Shown here: piece by piece, positions 5,247 to 6,509 of the stretch
Position numbering within the stretch: position 1 is the stretch's first letter
Layout: every line of letters starts with the position of its first letter
Assembly (NCBI GenBank): GCA_946545505.1
Contig: CAMNNN010000086.1
Coordinates: 1-6,509, forward strand
Length of the DNA: 6,509 nucleotides
Source: an uncultured Clostridia bacterium
GTDB lineage: Bacteria; Bacillota; Clostridia; Saccharofermentanales; Saccharofermentanaceae
Direction: 5' to 3'
Translations under genes and position numbers: made by a program
The notes under the pieces: generated by a model
Seen by the model: the letters and a program-made list of their open reading frames with translations, nothing else
What the model was told of the DNA's origin: nothing
Database searches by the model: none

Positions 5247-6464
5247 ATGAGGAAGAAGATAATAACAATAGTCATAATCGCAGCAGCCGCACTCATTCTC
5301 GGAGGCGGGTATCTCCTGTACCAGAGGTACTACGGCGGTGCAGTGAAATTTGATATCGAGTCTGCTCCCGTTGTTGATTATGAACACAGGCAGACGGCTT
5401 CATCACACGGCATCGTGTCGAGTTATCTTTGGATGAGAACGAAGAACCTCATGCTGGGGCTGGATGGTGACAGTCTGTTTATACCTTCGTCTTACATGAT
5501 TGCCGGAAGGCTTTCTTATCAGGATGCGGAGTCTTCCGCAGAATACAGACTTGAAGACCAGGCTCTGCTTCTTGATATGTATGTCAGAAGCGGCGACAGG
5601 ATCTCTGCCATGAGACTTAAAGAGCAGATCCTTGATTACTATGACTTCGGAACCGAGAGCAATGCCGGTATCTGTGCGTTCCTTACGGCTTATCTTGATT
5701 ACTACGTATCTTACGGAAGCGTTAAGGACGGGGAGAAGATAAGTGAACTTGTTGATGTGCTTTTCGATGAGGAAGGAAACATGAGGACGGAGGATTTAAG
5801 TGTCGCCGTTTACGAGCAGGGTTCTTTCTATTCTCTTGATGACCCCGGTGACGGTTCTTACTCGTCACTCGAGCAGCTCGGTGAGGATGTTCCCACGGAA
5901 TATACGCAGGTGCAGGGCATCGAGATAGCGTCTGTCGACTTAAGACTTATCAGAAATCTCGAGAACAACGGACTTCTTCCCGAAGGAAGCTATGAGCGTA
6001 ATCTTGAGCTCGTTCTGGATTCTCAGATTTCTTCGTCGGTTCCGCTGTTCGCGTATGCTTATGCCGACGGCATCTATATCTATTCTCATAACGTTGCTGC
6101 TGCAGTTGATGTCGAGTCTGCCGTCGTTACCATGAGACATCTGGCGCAGGTGGATGAACTGCCGGATGATGCATACAACTGGCTTAAGATGCAGATAATC
6201 AATACAGGTGTTATAAGACAGCAGTATTACTACTCTTACGGTTCCACTGAAGGTGATGAGGCGGTCAATATCTATCCCGATATTATGCACATCGCACTCG
6301 AACTTGGTGACGATGATCTTTATGAGCGTGCTTGCACCCTTGAAGGCAGCAGAGTGGCTACTTATACGAGCAGTCCCGCACTGTCTATGATATACAGGGA
6401 AGAGGACGGAAGGTTCGTCTTCTATGCCCGTGAGAATTTGGACGTTTGCCTTGCCGTGACTTAA
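5247..6464 (+). CDS. Membrane-anchored extracytoplasmic protein of unknown function, possible alpha/alpha-barrel
   Basis: I do not recognise this 405-residue protein with confidence. It starts with a short basic patch (RKK) and one hydrophobic helix (about 5-24) without a lipobox, so it is probably anchored with the rest outside. The exterior is acidic and rich in Tyr, Ser and Asp. Repeated helix-pair patterns such as LEDQALLLDMYVRSGD, with a further block LFAYAYADGIYIYSHNVAAAVDVE, are reminiscent of (alpha/alpha)6 barrel enzymes such as family 8 glycoside hydrolases. In that reading SHGIVSSY (53-60) would correspond to the SEGxxY catalytic segment, with His in place of the catalytic Glu, so activity would be doubtful. 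This resemblance is inference only. It is divergent from tmcAL, and a possible ribosome binding site downstream suggests another gene follows on the same strand. Confidence 0.85.
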   Translation: MRKKIITIVIIAAAALILGGGYLLYQRYYGGAVKFDIESAPVVDYEHRQTASSHGIVSSYLWMRTKNLMLGLDGDSLFIPSSYMIAGRLSYQDAESSAEYRLEDQALLLDMYVRSGDRISAMRLKEQILDYYDFGTESNAGICAFLTAYLDYYVSYGSVKDGEKISELVDVLFDEEGNMRTEDLSVAVYEQGSFYSLDDPGDGSYSSLEQLGEDVPTEYTQVQGIEIASVDLRLIRNLENNGLLPEGSYERNLELVLDSQISSSVPLFAYAYADGIYIYSHNVAAAVDVESAVVTMRHLAQVDELPDDAYNWLKMQIINTGVIRQQYYYSYGSTEGDEAVNIYPDIMHIALELGDDDLYERACTLEGSRVATYTSSPALSMIYREEDGRFVFYARENLDVCLAVT

Positions 6465-6480
6465 CCTTGGGGGTATACTT

Positions 6481-6509
6481 CTTTATTGTAAATAATAAAG
6501 ACAGGAGAT
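6481..6509 (+). promoter_or_regulatory. AT-rich hairpin and possible ribosome binding site for a gene beyond the window
   Basis: A 7-bp inverted repeat (CTTTATT 6481-6487 with AATAAAG 6494-6500) is followed by AGGAG (6503-6507). The hairpin is too AT-rich and lacks a T-run, so it is not a convincing terminator. The AGGAG could serve a start codon just past the window end. Confidence 0.35.

Noticed and set aside
1..6509. A novel multi-gene defence, mobile or biosynthetic system
   Set aside because: The genes fall into separate short transcription units on both strands with mostly housekeeping or signalling roles; no nuclease, integrase, toxin, repeat array or inserted boundary was seen.

Overview
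The window suggests a low-to-mid-GC Gram-positive bacterium of the class Clostridia. This rests on the gene content: a zinc-ribbon lysophospholipid acyltransferase of a kind I associate with Lachnospiraceae-like genomes, a TmcAL (YlbM)-type tRNA acetate ligase, a DUF4870-like small membrane protein, and Firmicutes-style promoters (TATAAT) and ribosome binding sites (GGAGG). The genus cannot be fixed from this sequence. The DNA is densely coding, with no gap above about 110 bases between genes, and no mobile element, CRISPR array, tRNA or rRNA was seen.

Layout. Three genes on the minus strand occupy bases 1-2761: a partial PlsC-like acyltransferase with a C-terminal zinc ribbon (cut by the window edge), a small three-helix membrane protein, and a receiver-PAS-GGDEF diguanylate cyclase. 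A divergent promoter region (2762-2867) separates these from a plus-strand pair: a SpoU/TrmH-family RNA 2'-O-methyltransferase and rpsT (ribosomal protein S20), which ends at a strong hairpin terminator. The tmcAL gene converges on that terminator from the minus strand. A second divergent promoter region (5193-5246) leads to a membrane-anchored extracytoplasmic protein of unknown function. A ribosome-binding-site-like sequence at the very end hints at another gene just outside the window.

Functional themes. Three adjacent genes serve the translation apparatus (RNA methylation, S20, and ac4C modification of tRNA-Met). The others concern membrane lipid, an uncharacterised membrane protein, second-messenger signalling and an envelope protein. 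They look like separate short transcription units rather than one pathway, and I see no evidence of a novel multi-gene system.

The most notable signal is regulatory. Four start codons (at 1027, 2761, 5192 and 5247) have an exact TATAAT 6-8 bases upstream and no Shine-Dalgarno sequence, and a fifth (2868) has a weaker -10-like match in the same place. RNA polymerase would then start at or within a few bases of the AUG, so these genes are predicted to make leaderless mRNAs. The two remaining genes (the small membrane protein and rpsT) instead have GGAGG exactly 11 bases before the ATG. The window therefore appears to mix two modes of translation initiation.
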